A DNA stretch of 64,000 nt, from contig CP119753.1 of NCBI GenBank assembly GCA_029319145.1, positions 744,001-808,000 of the forward strand, in the 5' to 3' direction. The translations under genes and the position numbers were made by a program. Below, one piece after another: positions 54,828 through 63,541 of this stretch. This stretch comes from Microbacter sp. GSS18 (GTDB lineage Bacteria > Actinomycetota > Actinomycetes > Actinomycetales > Microbacteriaceae). The notes beneath the pieces were generated by a model that was not told where the DNA came from, did no database searches, and saw only the letters and a list, made by a program, of their open reading frames with translations. Each line of letters opens with the position of its first letter. The first letter of the stretch is position 1.

Positions 54828-56984
54828 ATGGCGTCGTTCACCCTCGATTCCCGCCTCGACGGCGCGGTCGGCGGCAAGACGGCGGCCGCTCTCGAGCGTG
54901 CGTTCGGCCTGCGGACGGTGGGGGAGCTGCTCTCCCACTACCCGCGTCGCTATGCGCGCCGCGGTGAACTGACCTCCATCGTGTCGCTGCCGGTAGGGGA
55001 GGCTGTCACCATCGTCGCCGATGTGCGACGCGTCAACGAGCGCCGGATGCAGAACCGCAAGGGGACCCTCCTCGAGGTGCTCATCGGCGACGGTCACGGA
55101 GAGCTGTCGCTCACCTTCTTCAACCAGTCGTGGCGCGCCAAGGATCTGCGCCCGGGGCGTCGGGGGATCTTCGCCGGCAAGGTGGGGGAGTACCGCGGTG
55201 CGAAGCAGCTCGCGCACCCCGACTACGAGCTGTTCGACGACGAGCTCGAGGCGCAGGTGAACGCGGCGAGCTACGCGACGGTGCCCATCCCGATCTACCC
55301 GGCGACGTCGACGATCGCGAGCTGGCAGATCGCCAAGATCGTCGATCTCGTGCTCGACGGCCTGGGGGAGGTGCCCGACCCGCTTCCCGACGACCTGCGG
55401 GCACGAGAGGGACTGCTCGACGCACGCACCGCGATCGAGCGCATCCATCGGCCCGAGGGGCTCGATCAGGTCGAGCCGGCGCGGGCGACGCTCCGCATGC
55501 ACGAGGCGTTCCTCCTCCAGACGGCGCTTCTGCAGCAGCGCGCATTCGTGCGTGCGCTCTCGGCGACCTCGCGTCCGCCCGGCGGGCTTCTCGAGCGCTT
55601 CGACGCCGCGCTGCCGTTCTCGCGCACCCCCGATCAGCGATCGGTGGGCGACCAGATCGAACGCGACCTGCAGGGCGATTGGCCGATGAACCGCCTCGTG
55701 CAGGGCGAGGTCGGCTCGGGGAAGACCCTCGTCGCGCTGCGGGCGATGCTCCAGGTCGCGCAGAGCGGTGGCCAGTCCGCACTCATCGCGCCGACCGAGG
55801 TGCTCGCGGCGCAGCATCTGCGCTCCATCGTGCGCATGCTCGGGCCCGAGCTGGCACCCGAGCTCATGCCGACGCTGCTGACCGGGCAGCTCCCTGCGGC
55901 CGAGAGACGTCGATCGGCCCTGCGTGCGGCGTCCGGGCAATCGCGCATCGTGATCGGAACCCATGCCCTCCTCAGCGAGTCGACGACGTTCGCAGACCTC
56001 GGTCTCGTCGTCGTCGACGAGCAGCACCGGTTCGGGGTCGAGCAGCGCGAACAGCTGCGGTCCAAGGGGGCGTCGCCGCACGCGCTCGTGCTGACCGCGA
56101 CGCCCATCCCGCGCACGGTGGCGATGACCGTCTTCGGCGATCTCGACGTCTCGACGATCCGCACCCTCCCCGCCGGCCGAGCGGGGATCCAGACGCATGT
56201 GGCGCCTCTCGCCGAGAAGCCGGCCTGGTTCGCGCGCGTGTGGGATCGCATCGCCGAAGAGATCGCCGACGGCCGACAGGCCTTCGTGGTCTGTCCCGCC
56301 ATCGACTCCGAGGCGCTCAGCCGCGACGACACCGACGACGATCTCGTCGAGCCCGGCGACGGCCGGCGCACGCGCTGGGGTGTCGTGCAGGTGGCCGACC
56401 TGCTGTCGCGCCATCCGGCGTTCGACGGCATCCGCGTCGAGATCCTGCACGGCAAGATGCCGGGCGAGCAGAAGGACGCCGTGATGCAGGCCTTCTCGCG
56501 CGGCGATGTGGATGTGCTGGTGGCGACGACGGTGATCGAGGTCGGCGTCGATGTGCCGAACGCGTCCACGATGGTGATCCTCGAGGCCGACCGGTTCGGA
56601 GTGTCCCAGCTGCATCAGCTGCGCGGGCGCGTCGGGCGGGGATCCTTCGCCGGACTGTGCCTGCTCGTCACCGAGGCCGAAGCCGGCTCGCTCGCCCGAG
56701 CGCGCGTGGACGCCGTGGCCGAGACCGCCGACGGCTTCGCGCTGGCCGAGCGCGACCTCGAGCTGCGCGGCGAAGGCGACGTCCTCGGCGACGCGCAGTC
56801 GGGCGCGCGCTCCTCGCTGCGTCTGCTGCGGGTCGTCACGGACGCCGACATCATCGCCCGGGCCCGCGTCGCGGCCGAGTCGGTGCTCGGGGAAGATCCC
56901 GCGCTGATGCGACACACCGCGCTCGCCGCCGCGCTCGAGAGGCGCGTCGGCATGCAGGAGCGCGCGGCCCTGGCCAAGACCTGA
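54828..56984 (+). CDS. recG: ATP-dependent DNA helicase
   Basis: RecG reverses stalled forks and branch-migrates Holliday junctions. The 718-residue protein has the N-terminal wedge (OB) domain, Walker A QGEVGSGKTLVALRAM (about 300), the DExH motif VVVDEQHRFGVEQREQL, and C-terminal helicase motifs LVATTVIEVGVDVPNAS and QLHQLRGRVGRG. TAGACT (54816-54821) is exactly 6 nt before ATG 54828, so it is leaderless. It precedes coaD by 33 nt. Length is normal. Confidence 0.94.
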   Translation: MASFTLDSRLDGAVGGKTAAALERAFGLRTVGELLSHYPRRYARRGELTSIVSLPVGEAVTIVADVRRVNERRMQNRKGTLLEVLIGDGHGELSLTFFNQSWRAKDLRPGRRGIFAGKVGEYRGAKQLAHPDYELFDDELEAQVNAASYATVPIPIYPATSTIASWQIAKIVDLVLDGLGEVPDPLPDDLRAREGLLDARTAIERIHRPEGLDQVEPARATLRMHEAFLLQTALLQQRAFVRALSATSRPPGGLLERFDAALPFSRTPDQRSVGDQIERDLQGDWPMNRLVQGEVGSGKTLVALRAMLQVAQSGGQSALIAPTEVLAAQHLRSIVRMLGPELAPELMPTLLTGQLPAAERRRSALRAASGQSRIVIGTHALLSESTTFADLGLVVVDEQHRFGVEQREQLRSKGASPHALVLTATPIPRTVAMTVFGDLDVSTIRTLPAGRAGIQTHVAPLAEKPAWFARVWDRIAEEIADGRQAFVVCPAIDSEALSRDDTDDDLVEPGDGRRTRWGVVQVADLLSRHPAFDGIRVEILHGKMPGEQKDAVMQAFSRGDVDVLVATTVIEVGVDVPNASTMVILEADRFGVSQLHQLRGRVGRGSFAGLCLLVTEAEAGSLARARVDAVAETADGFALAERDLELRGEGDVLGDAQSGARSSLRLLRVVTDADIIARARVAAESVLGEDPALMRHTALAAALERRVGMQERAALAKT

Positions 56985-57017
56985 ATCGGTCCGCGGGAGT
57001 ACCGATAGGCTGGCCGG

Positions 57018-57515
57018 GTGAACCCACGGATCGCCGTCGTCCCCGGATCCTTCGACCCGCCGACCCTCGGGCACCTGGACGTCATCCAGCGCGCTGCATC
57101 GCTCTACGACGAGCTGCACGTGCTGGTCGTGCACAATCCCGACAAGGAGGCGATGCTGCCGATCGCCCAGCGTCTGTCGCTGCTCGAGCAGTCGGTCGCC
57201 GACGCCGGCATCGACGGCAACGTCGTGGTCGCGTCGTGGAGCATGGGGCTGCTGGTCGACTACGCGGTGGACGTCGACGCCGGGGTGCTCGTCAAGGGCA
57301 TCCGATCCCAGGTCGATGTCGCGTACGAGACGCCGATGGCGATCGTGAACCGGCACCTCGCCGGGATCGAGACGGTGTTCCTGCTGCCCGATCCGGCCCA
57401 CGCGATGGTCTCGAGCTCGCTCGTGCGCCAGGTCGCCGCGCTCGGCGGTGACGTGTCGGCGTTCGTGCCGCCCGCCGTCGCGCGCTTCCTCGACTCCGGT
57501 TCCACTGCCGGCTGA
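57018..57515 (+). CDS. coaD: Phosphopantetheine adenylyltransferase
   Basis: CoaD adenylates 4'-phosphopantetheine in coenzyme A synthesis. The 165-residue protein has [18 protein letters not shown] (TxGH nucleotide motif), and the C-terminal motif [26 protein letters not shown] (57006-57011) precedes GTG 57018 by 6 nt (leaderless). It follows recG in a common actinobacterial order (recG-coaD-yceD-rpmF-rnc-mutM). Confidence 0.94.
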   Translation: MNPRIAVVPGSFDPPTLGHLDVIQRAASLYDELHVLVVHNPDKEAMLPIAQRLSLLEQSVADAGIDGNVVVASWSMGLLVDYAVDVDAGVLVKGIRSQVDVAYETPMAIVNRHLAGIETVFLLPDPAHAMVSSSLVRQVAALGGDVSAFVPPAVARFLDSGSTAG

Positions 57516-57550
57516 GCCGTCGCGGCGCTACGCCGGTACGATGGGGGACC

Positions 57551-58120
57551 GTGGTCAGGAAGCACATGACGGGTCCGTTCGTCCTCTCCGTCCGAGACAT
57601 CGAAGGCCGCCCCGGCGACTCCCGCGAGGTGACCCTCGAGGTCCCGGCGCCCGCGAAATGGGGTGAGGGTCTCGTCGTCGTGGAAGAGGGCGAGCCGGTG
57701 TCGGTGGACGCCCGGCTCGAGTACGTCCACGAGGGGATCCTCGTCACGGCCGAGATCGACACGACCTACCGCGGCGTGTGCGGGCGGTGCCTGACGGACA
57801 TCGCCCGGCCCGTCGAAGTCGAGTTTCAGGAGCTTTTCGCGTATCCTGGTTCGGAAGCAACTGACTTCGAGGTTCAAGACGACCACGTGGATCTTGAAAC
57901 TCCCGTCAGGGATGCGATCGTCCTGTCGCTTCCGTTTCAGCCGGTGTGTCAGCCGGATTGCCTCGGCCTCGATCCGGCCACGGGCGAAAGACTGACCGAG
58001 AGCACCGACACGCAGAAGGGCTCGCCCATCGATCCGCGCTGGGCCGCGCTCCAGGACTACACCCCAGACCACGACGACGATGCGCCGCGCACCGACGTCG
58101 AGAACACAGAAGAGAGCTAG
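57551..58120 (+). CDS. YceD-family (DUF177) protein
   Basis: The 189-residue protein belongs to the family linked to 23S rRNA accumulation and always found next to rpmF. It has paired cysteines that may bind metal (GVCGRCLTD and PVCQPDCLGLDP). GTG 57551 follows TACGAT by 8 nt. It precedes rpmF by 2 nt and is cotranscribed. An in-frame ATG at 57566 is possible. Confidence 0.85.
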   Translation: MVRKHMTGPFVLSVRDIEGRPGDSREVTLEVPAPAKWGEGLVVVEEGEPVSVDARLEYVHEGILVTAEIDTTYRGVCGRCLTDIARPVEVEFQELFAYPGSEATDFEVQDDHVDLETPVRDAIVLSLPFQPVCQPDCLGLDPATGERLTESTDTQKGSPIDPRWAALQDYTPDHDDDAPRTDVENTEES

Positions 58121-58122
58121 CC

Positions 58123-58332
58123 ATGGCAGGTAACCCCCCGAAGCGCAAGGTCTCCCGTTCCAACACGCGTTCGCGCCGTGCGCAGTGGAAGGCCGAGGCC
58201 CCCGCGCTCGTCAAGACCGTCGAGAACGGCAAGACCGTCTACAGCCGTCCGCACCAGGCGAAGGTCGTCACCGACTCGCAGGGCACCGAGCTGTTCCTCG
58301 AGTACAAGGGCCGCAAGGTCGCCGACGTCTGA
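58123..58332 (+). CDS. rpmF: 50S ribosomal protein L32
   Basis: A 69-residue basic protein matching bL32: MAGNPPKRKVSRSNTRSRRA and LFLEYKGRKVADV. It has no cysteines, so it is the zinc-free (C-) form. ATG 58123 follows AGAGAG at about 8 nt and starts 2 nt after the YceD-type gene. This is the smallest housekeeping gene in the window. Confidence 0.93.
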   Translation: MAGNPPKRKVSRSNTRSRRAQWKAEAPALVKTVENGKTVYSRPHQAKVVTDSQGTELFLEYKGRKVADV

Positions 58333-58351
58333 TCCCCGGAAACGGCGGATC

Positions 58352-59071
58352 GTGACCGAGGTCACATCAGCGGATCGCGCCGGCGTCACGCCCGCGACCG
58401 TGCTTCACCTTTCACAGAAGCTCGGGGTCGACATCGACCCCGAGCTTCTGCAGCTCGCGCTCACGCACCGGTCCTGGGCGTACGAGCACGGTCAGGCGCC
58501 CCACAACGAGCGCCTCGAGTTCCTCGGCGACTCCGTGCTCGGTCAGGCCGTCACCGTGCGGCTCTACCGGGAGTATCCCGACCTCGATGAGGGCGTGCTG
58601 GCCAAGCGCCGAGCAGGCGTCGTGTCGACGGTGGCTCTCGCCGAGATCGCCCGCGGCATCGGCCTGGGCGACTATGTCCGCCTCGGTCGTGGCGAAGAGC
58701 TCACGGGCGGCCGGGGCAAGGACTCGATCCTCGCCGACACGATGGAGGCCGTCTTCGGCGCGACGTTCCTGTCCGCCGGACCGGATGCCGCCACGGCGCT
58801 CGTGCTGCGCCTGGTCCAGCCGCTGCTGGACGACCCCGAGCGCGTCGGCGCCGCGGTGGACCCCAAGACCACGCTCCAGGAGCTCGTCGCGCATCTGGGC
58901 GCGCCGCCGCCCCACTACGAGGTGACGGCGGCCGGGCCCGACCACGACCGCGTGTTCACGGCCACCGTCGCGGCGGCGGATGTGAGGACCACGGGTACGG
59001 GGACGAGCAAGAAGCAGGCCGAGATGGCCGCGGCATTGGCCGCCTGGCGCGAGCTCAGCGGGCGTGCCTGA
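58352..59071 (+). CDS. rnc: Ribonuclease III
   Basis: RNase III cuts double-stranded RNA in rRNA and mRNA maturation. The 239-residue protein has the catalytic motif NERLEFLGDSVLGQAV (about 50-65), a second acidic site DTMEAVFGATFL, and a C-terminal dsRNA-binding domain (KTTLQELVAHLG and GTSKKQAEMAAALAAW). GTG 58352 lies 19 nt after rpmF. A perfect 17-bp palindrome lies in its early coding region. Its stop overlaps mutM. Confidence 0.93.
   Translation: MTEVTSADRAGVTPATVLHLSQKLGVDIDPELLQLALTHRSWAYEHGQAPHNERLEFLGDSVLGQAVTVRLYREYPDLDEGVLAKRRAGVVSTVALAEIARGIGLGDYVRLGRGEELTGGRGKDSILADTMEAVFGATFLSAGPDAATALVLRLVQPLLDDPERVGAAVDPKTTLQELVAHLGAPPPHYEVTAAGPDHDRVFTATVAAADVRTTGTGTSKKQAEMAAALAAWRELSGRA
58415..58450 (+). 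repeat. Perfect 17-bp hairpin inside the rnc coding region
   Basis: Arms 58415-58431 and 58434-58450 are fully complementary around a 2-nt centre (CA). The hairpin begins 63 nt after the start codon. A stem this long in the message of RNase III could be its own substrate. Confidence 0.9.
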
Positions 59072-59972
59072 GCTTCCCGAGGTCGAGGTCGTCCGCGTCG
59101 GCCTCGAACCGGCGGTCGCGGGTGCACGGGTGTCCGATGTCGAGGTCCTCGACGAGCGCGCGCTGACCCGGCACACCGGGTCAGGCGCCGACTTCGAGGC
59201 GGCACTTCGCGGACGGTCGATCTCGGCCGCGGTGCGCCGCGGCAAGTTCCTGTGGCTCCCCCTCGTCGCGCAGGACGATCGGTGGGATGAGGCGGCGGTC
59301 GTGGCGCACCTCGGGATGAGCGGTCAGCTGCTGCTGCGCGAGCCCGGTGCGGATCGTGAGCGTCACGAGCGGGTGCGGATCGGCATCGAACATCCCGTTC
59401 ACGGCGAGCTCGCGGTCGTGTTCGCCGACCAGCGGACCTTCGGCTCGCTGGCGCTGGACGCGCTCGTGCCGACGCCCGATGACGCGGCGGGGGGATTCGG
59501 ATCCCCCGAGCCGCGCGTGCCCACGCAGGTCGCCCACATCGCCCGCGATCCGCTCGACCCCGCCTTCTCGGAACGCGCGTTCCGCGCGACGCTCGCCCGC
59601 AAGGAGTCGGCGATCAAGCGCGTGCTGCTCGACCAGACGGTCGTCAGCGGCGTCGGCAACATCTACGCCGACGAGGCGCTGTGGGCGGCGCGCATCCATC
59701 CCGAGACCGTCTCGCGTTCGCTCTCGACCCGCGCGGCGAACCGTCTGCTCGCGGAGGTGCGCGCCGTGCTCGAGAAGGCCCTCGCCGAGGGCGGCACGAG
59801 TTTCGACGCCCAGTACGTCAACGTCAACGGGCAGGCGGGGTACTTCGCGCACTCGCTCAACGCGTACGGTCGCACGGGCAGTCCCTGCCCCCGCTGCGGC
59901 CGGCCGATCGTGCGCGTGTCGTTCACCAACCGTTCGAGTCACTTCTGCGCGCGGTGCCAGAGGATCCGGTAA
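59064..59972 (+). CDS. mutM: Formamidopyrimidine-DNA glycosylase
   Basis: MutM removes oxidised purines such as 8-oxoguanine and nicks the abasic site. The 302-residue protein begins MPELPEVEVVRVGLEP (the proline nucleophile and catalytic Glu are at residues 2-3), has SGVGNIYADEALW (helix-two-turn-helix) and ends with a four-cysteine zinc finger CPRCGRPI...HFCARCQR. GTG 59064 overlaps the rnc stop by 8 nt. Length is normal for actinobacterial Fpg proteins. Confidence 0.94.
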   Translation: MPELPEVEVVRVGLEPAVAGARVSDVEVLDERALTRHTGSGADFEAALRGRSISAAVRRGKFLWLPLVAQDDRWDEAAVVAHLGMSGQLLLREPGADRERHERVRIGIEHPVHGELAVVFADQRTFGSLALDALVPTPDDAAGGFGSPEPRVPTQVAHIARDPLDPAFSERAFRATLARKESAIKRVLLDQTVVSGVGNIYADEALWAARIHPETVSRSLSTRAANRLLAEVRAVLEKALAEGGTSFDAQYVNVNGQAGYFAHSLNAYGRTGSPCPRCGRPIVRVSFTNRSSHFCARCQRIR

Positions 59973-60025
59973 ATTGTCCGGAGGCGACGGCGCGACCGTC
60001 GTCGCCGTCGTCTTGAGGGGGCTCC

Positions 60026-60556
60026 ATGGATTCCGAGAAGCACGGTGCCGACCGCGTCGTCGGCCGACGCACGGTGGCGAAGGCAGCAGCGTGGGCGGTT
60101 CCCGTCATCGCCGTGGCCGCGGCCGTGCCCGAGGCGGCGGCGAGCGTCCCGCCCGAGGGCGGAGCGGGCGCGACCGGCAACGTCTCGGTTCAGGGCTCGT
60201 GCAACGGCTCGGGCGTCACCGGCACAATCACCGTCAGCATCGGCCCCTTCCCTCTCACAGCCAAGGTGGCGATCACGCTCACCCACTCCGGCGGCGGCTC
60301 GTTCACCGCGACCCCGGGCTTCCCGGTCGAGAGCGGCAGCGGCACCGTGGCCGACCCGTACATCGTCGCCGCCCCCGGTGGTCCGTTCGTGGGCGTGATC
60401 TCGGTCCACTTCACCCTCGGCACGAACCAGCAGGGCACCGTGAACGCCACCGTGGCCGCGGTGGCGCCGTATTCCGTCGTCGGCGACCTGACGGGGTACA
60501 TCACGAAGCGCCGCGACGGCAACAGCAGCAACTACAACCAGTGCTCGGCCGGCTGA
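60026..60556 (+). CDS. Exported protein with Tat-like signal
   Basis: The 176-residue protein starts MDSEKHGADRVVGRRTVAK, with a twin-arginine motif, and a moderately hydrophobic segment AAAWAVPVIAVAAAVPEAAA, cut near residue 40. The mature part is a Gly/Thr/Val/Ser-rich beta protein with two cysteines (VQGSCNGSG and YNQCSAG). GAGGGGG precedes ATG 60026. No family is recognised. It is convergent with the GNAT genes. Confidence 0.7.
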   Translation: MDSEKHGADRVVGRRTVAKAAAWAVPVIAVAAAVPEAAASVPPEGGAGATGNVSVQGSCNGSGVTGTITVSIGPFPLTAKVAITLTHSGGGSFTATPGFPVESGSGTVADPYIVAAPGGPFVGVISVHFTLGTNQQGTVNATVAAVAPYSVVGDLTGYITKRRDGNSSNYNQCSAG

Positions 60557-60557
60557 T

Positions 60558-61655
60558 TCACCCCTCGTCGATCCGCTTCTGCCACGCCCCGGCGTAGGAG
60601 GCCGGCACGAACCCGATCGCTTCGTTGACGTCGAGCATGTAGCGGTTCTCCTCGGCGTTGAACGTCGACACGCGCGGCGATCGGGGCGCGACCGAGCGCC
60701 AGCGCAGCAGGTTCTCGCACTTGACGAGCATGCCGAGGCGGTGTCCGCGGTGCTCGCGCAGGACGAGGGTCCCGAGTTGCTGCGTCGCCGCGCCCGGGTC
60801 CTCCCCGATGGCGAGCTCGGTGTACGCGGCGACGTCCCCGGTGGGGACGTGGATCGCGCACGTGACGCCCACGGTGAGACGCGCGGCCGCGAGCCGGGCT
60901 TCCCGGCGATCCACGCGCGCGGCGTCCCAGACCTCCTCGGTGATGTCGAGCCCGCCCATCGGCACATCGGTCGACATCCTCGACAGGGCGTACGCGAATC
61001 CGCCCTTGAGCTCGGCCGGGGTCGGGCCCGTCCAGCTCACGGTGCGGTAGGACGGGGCCGAGGCTGCCGCCGCGCGATCCCGCAGCACGGAGAGTCGTCC
61101 GGCATCCGCGGCGAGATCGAGGGTGCTGTTGCGCTCGACCTGCTGCAGGCCGTAGCCGTGGTCGAGCATCAGCCGGGTCTGCCGGTCCCCGGCGGGGATC
61201 GATCCGCTGCCGGTGGGCGCCGGCAGCCGGGCGCCGGCGGTGTCCGGGCGATGCAGCGTGTAGATCTGGAGCGTCGTGCGGCCGTGTTCCGCGGCGACCC
61301 GCTCGACTGCCGCCAGCAGGCGGCCCGCGACGTTCTCGTCCCATCGGGCGGGGTCGACGAACAGATCGAACTCCACCGTGTCCGCGCCCTCCTCGAGCGG
61401 CACCGTGGCCGTGGCCGCGCCGATGGCCTGCGGGCCGTCGAGAGCCAGGAAGCCGACGGTGAGGCGGTTCGTCCGGTCGGTCCAGGCGGGGACGATCTCG
61501 TGCGCCGTCGTGTCGAAGTGGGAGTGCCCCGAATCGTGCCGGCATGCGGCGTTCCAGAGGCGGGCCAGCTCTCCGAAGGCCTGCAGGTCCGCCGTCTCGA
61601 ACGCGGCGGGGACCGGGATCGGGGCGATCGTGATGCCGGTCGCGGTGTCGAGCAT
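60558..61655 (-). CDS. GNAT acetyltransferase-family protein (double GNAT fold)
   Basis: The 365-residue protein has two GNAT-like halves; the C-terminal acetyl-CoA motif is LGTLVLREHRGHRLGMLVKC and the end carries NEAIGFVPASYAGAWQKR. It resembles actinobacterial proteins of unknown acceptor, often annotated GNAT family N-acetyltransferase. ATG 61655 overlaps the stop of its upstream paralogue (TGATG), so the two are coupled. The substrate is unknown. Confidence 0.85.
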   Translation of the reverse strand: MLDTATGITIAPIPVPAAFETADLQAFGELARLWNAACRHDSGHSHFDTTAHEIVPAWTDRTNRLTVGFLALDGPQAIGAATATVPLEEGADTVEFDLFVDPARWDENVAGRLLAAVERVAAEHGRTTLQIYTLHRPDTAGARLPAPTGSGSIPAGDRQTRLMLDHGYGLQQVERNSTLDLAADAGRLSVLRDRAAAASAPSYRTVSWTGPTPAELKGGFAYALSRMSTDVPMGGLDITEEVWDAARVDRREARLAAARLTVGVTCAIHVPTGDVAAYTELAIGEDPGAATQQLGTLVLREHRGHRLGMLVKCENLLRWRSVAPRSPRVSTFNAEENRYMLDVNEAIGFVPASYAGAWQKRIDEG

Positions 61656-62737
61656 CACGACAGCACCTTCTTCCAGGCTCCGTTGTACGCGATGGGAGCG
61701 AATCCGATCGCCTCGTTGATGGCGAGCATCGGGCGGTTCTCCTCGGCGTTCCAGGTGAGCACACGGGGCGACTCCGGCGCGATGTCACGCCAGCTGATCA
61801 GGCCCGCGCACTTCACGAGCATCCCCAGGCGGTGTCCGCGGTGCTCCTTCAGCACGAGCGTGTCCTCCTGGTGCGAGGCGCGCGCGCGGTCCTTTCCGAT
61901 GACCAGTTCGTTGAAGGCGACGAGCTCGCCCGTCGCGATGTGCTGAGCCGCGGTGACCTGCAGCAGACGTCCGCCGTCGAGGTAGACGGCGTCGTGCCGT
62001 GCGACGCGCGCAGCGTCCCAGTCCTCCTCGTCGAAGTCCAGACCGGCGGCGGGCGCATCGGTGACCATGCGCGACTTCATCCACCCGTACGAGCGCACGT
62101 GCTCGGCCGGGGTCGGGGGCGACCACTGCACGATGCGGTAGCCGGATGCCAGCGTCTGCGCGTCGTCGAGCAGCCGCTCGACGGTGTCGAAGGAGCCCTG
62201 CAGATCGAACGCGCTGTTGCGCTCGATCTGTTCGAGGGCGTAGCCGTGCCGAAGGTAGAACCGCGCCGCGTGGTCGTGCGGGATGTGGCCGAAGCCCGTG
62301 GGCGCGCTCAGCTGCGGACCGGGCGCGGCCGGGTGCTCGGCCCACGACTGCAGAACGGTCCGCCCGCGATCGCGCGCGGTGCGCTCGACCAGGTCGTAGG
62401 CCGCCGAGCCGATGCCGCGCCCTCCGGCCGCGCTGAGCAGCTCGATGAGCCAGAAGGCGACGGTCGAGTCGTGCTCGAGCGGAAAGTCGAGGCCGATGCG
62501 GCCGACGACGTCTCCGCGATCGAGCACGATCCACATGCGGCGCTCGGTGTCGGGCGTCGACGGCAGGTACGGAAGCAGCTCGTCGGCCGCGATGGCGTGA
62601 TCGTCGTGGCCGGAGATCTCGCGGTACACGGCGTTGCGCACGCGCACCATCTCGAGGTAGTCGCCCGCGTCGGCGGCATCGACGGTTGCGGGGAGGACGA
62701 GGGGACGAAGCTCCACGTCGGTGAGGGTGTCAGGCAT
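61655..62737 (-). CDS. GNAT acetyltransferase-family protein, tandem paralogue
   Basis: The 360-residue paralogue shares the same two-domain layout, with DTLVLKEHRGHRLGMLVKC and NEAIGFAPIAYNGAWKKV near the C-terminus, and GRIGLDFPLEHDSTVAFWLI in the first half. ATG 62737 follows AGGAC. It lies 81 nt after a short gene and may be cotranscribed with it. Similarity to the downstream protein along the whole length indicates tandem duplication. Confidence 0.85.
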   Translation of the reverse strand: MPDTLTDVELRPLVLPATVDAADAGDYLEMVRVRNAVYREISGHDDHAIAADELLPYLPSTPDTERRMWIVLDRGDVVGRIGLDFPLEHDSTVAFWLIELLSAAGGRGIGSAAYDLVERTARDRGRTVLQSWAEHPAAPGPQLSAPTGFGHIPHDHAARFYLRHGYALEQIERNSAFDLQGSFDTVERLLDDAQTLASGYRIVQWSPPTPAEHVRSYGWMKSRMVTDAPAAGLDFDEEDWDAARVARHDAVYLDGGRLLQVTAAQHIATGELVAFNELVIGKDRARASHQEDTLVLKEHRGHRLGMLVKCAGLISWRDIAPESPRVLTWNAEENRPMLAINEAIGFAPIAYNGAWKKVLS

Positions 62738-62818
62738 GTCCTGAAGTCCGATTCGTTCGTGTGGTCGATGGGGGAGGGTCAGGCCTGGGATCGGGGCCCG
62801 CCGGCGGCGGGCCCCGTC

Positions 62819-63070
62819 TCAGTGCAGCGGTGCGCGCAGTGCGAGCGACTGCCAGTGCTGCTCGCGTGCTGCTCGGGCGTCGTGCTGCTCGCGGCTGAGC
62901 CGATGGCGTGCGCGGTCGGGCTCGGGCCGCGACCGGGCGCTCCACAGCAGCAGGCGCAGACCGATCGCGAAGGCGAAGCGGTCCAGCGCGGACGGACGGC
63001 GGCGGGACGGTCGGTCGGGCAGCTCGCTCGGCAGTGCCGGGCTGCGCTGCGGCGCGATCAGGATGTTCAT
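62819..63070 (-). CDS. Small basic protein, function unknown
   Basis: An 83-residue Arg-rich protein (MNILIAPQRSPALPSELPDR) with one short hydrophobic segment (FAFAIGLRLLLW, about residues 32-43) and a charged C-terminal half. ATG 63070 is preceded by AGGAAG at a good distance. It is on the same strand as, and between, the 37-residue gene and the GNAT pair. No family is recognised. Confidence 0.6.
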   Translation of the reverse strand: MNILIAPQRSPALPSELPDRPSRRRPSALDRFAFAIGLRLLLWSARSRPEPDRARHRLSREQHDARAAREQHWQSLALRAPLH

Positions 63071-63231
63071 GATGTCGCTTCCTTGTGGGAGGTGGGTGCC
63101 CGGAGCACATGCCGGGCGGTGAGACCGTGCCGCAGCACGGAGAGAGGTGCGAGAGCAGCCCGAGGGGCGCTTCTCAGCGGGGGCACGGGGACGTCACGCC
63201 CGGGTGCGGGCAGAGTCCTCCTGTGCGCAGG

Positions 63232-63345
63232 TCAGATGGCGGTGTGAACGCGGCCGTTCTGACGCACTCCGAAGGAGACGGCCCCCGTCGACGTGACGAA
63301 CTCGAGCATCGTGGGAACGAGCTTGTGCGCAGTGTGAATGAACAT
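63232..63345 (-). CDS. 37-residue peptide with near-perfect ribosome site
   Basis: A short frame from ATG 63345 encodes MFIHTAHKLVPTMLEFVTST and 17 further residues ending GRVHTAI. AAAGGAGG lies 8 nt before the ATG, the strongest Shine-Dalgarno match in the window, and a clear promoter lies at 63384-63413. The peptide is mildly amphipathic and not obviously exported. It is probably expressed; function unknown. Confidence 0.65.
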   Translation of the reverse strand: MFIHTAHKLVPTMLEFVTSTGAVSFGVRQNGRVHTAI

Positions 63346-63383
63346 TCGGAGGCCTCCTTTCTCGACTTCGGTTGCGGGAATGA

Positions 63384-63413
63384 ACAATATCCGCGCGGAT
63401 GACCGGGCGTCAA
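63384..63413 (-). promoter_or_regulatory. Sigma70-type promoter of the 37-residue peptide gene
   Basis: On the minus strand TTGACG (63408-63413), 18 nt, TATTGT (63384-63389). It sits in an AT-rich patch; the leader is about 33 nt. Confidence 0.7.
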
Positions 63414-63541
63414 GCCTTTTCTCAGATTCGGCAGCGGACGGGCGTGTCGCCCGATGCGCCCGAGTGTCGGCCCGCCGTGACGGCGACCGCGGAACACTCG
63501 GGTAGCGTAGTGCGGTAATCGATCGGGCGGGGGGCGCGGAT

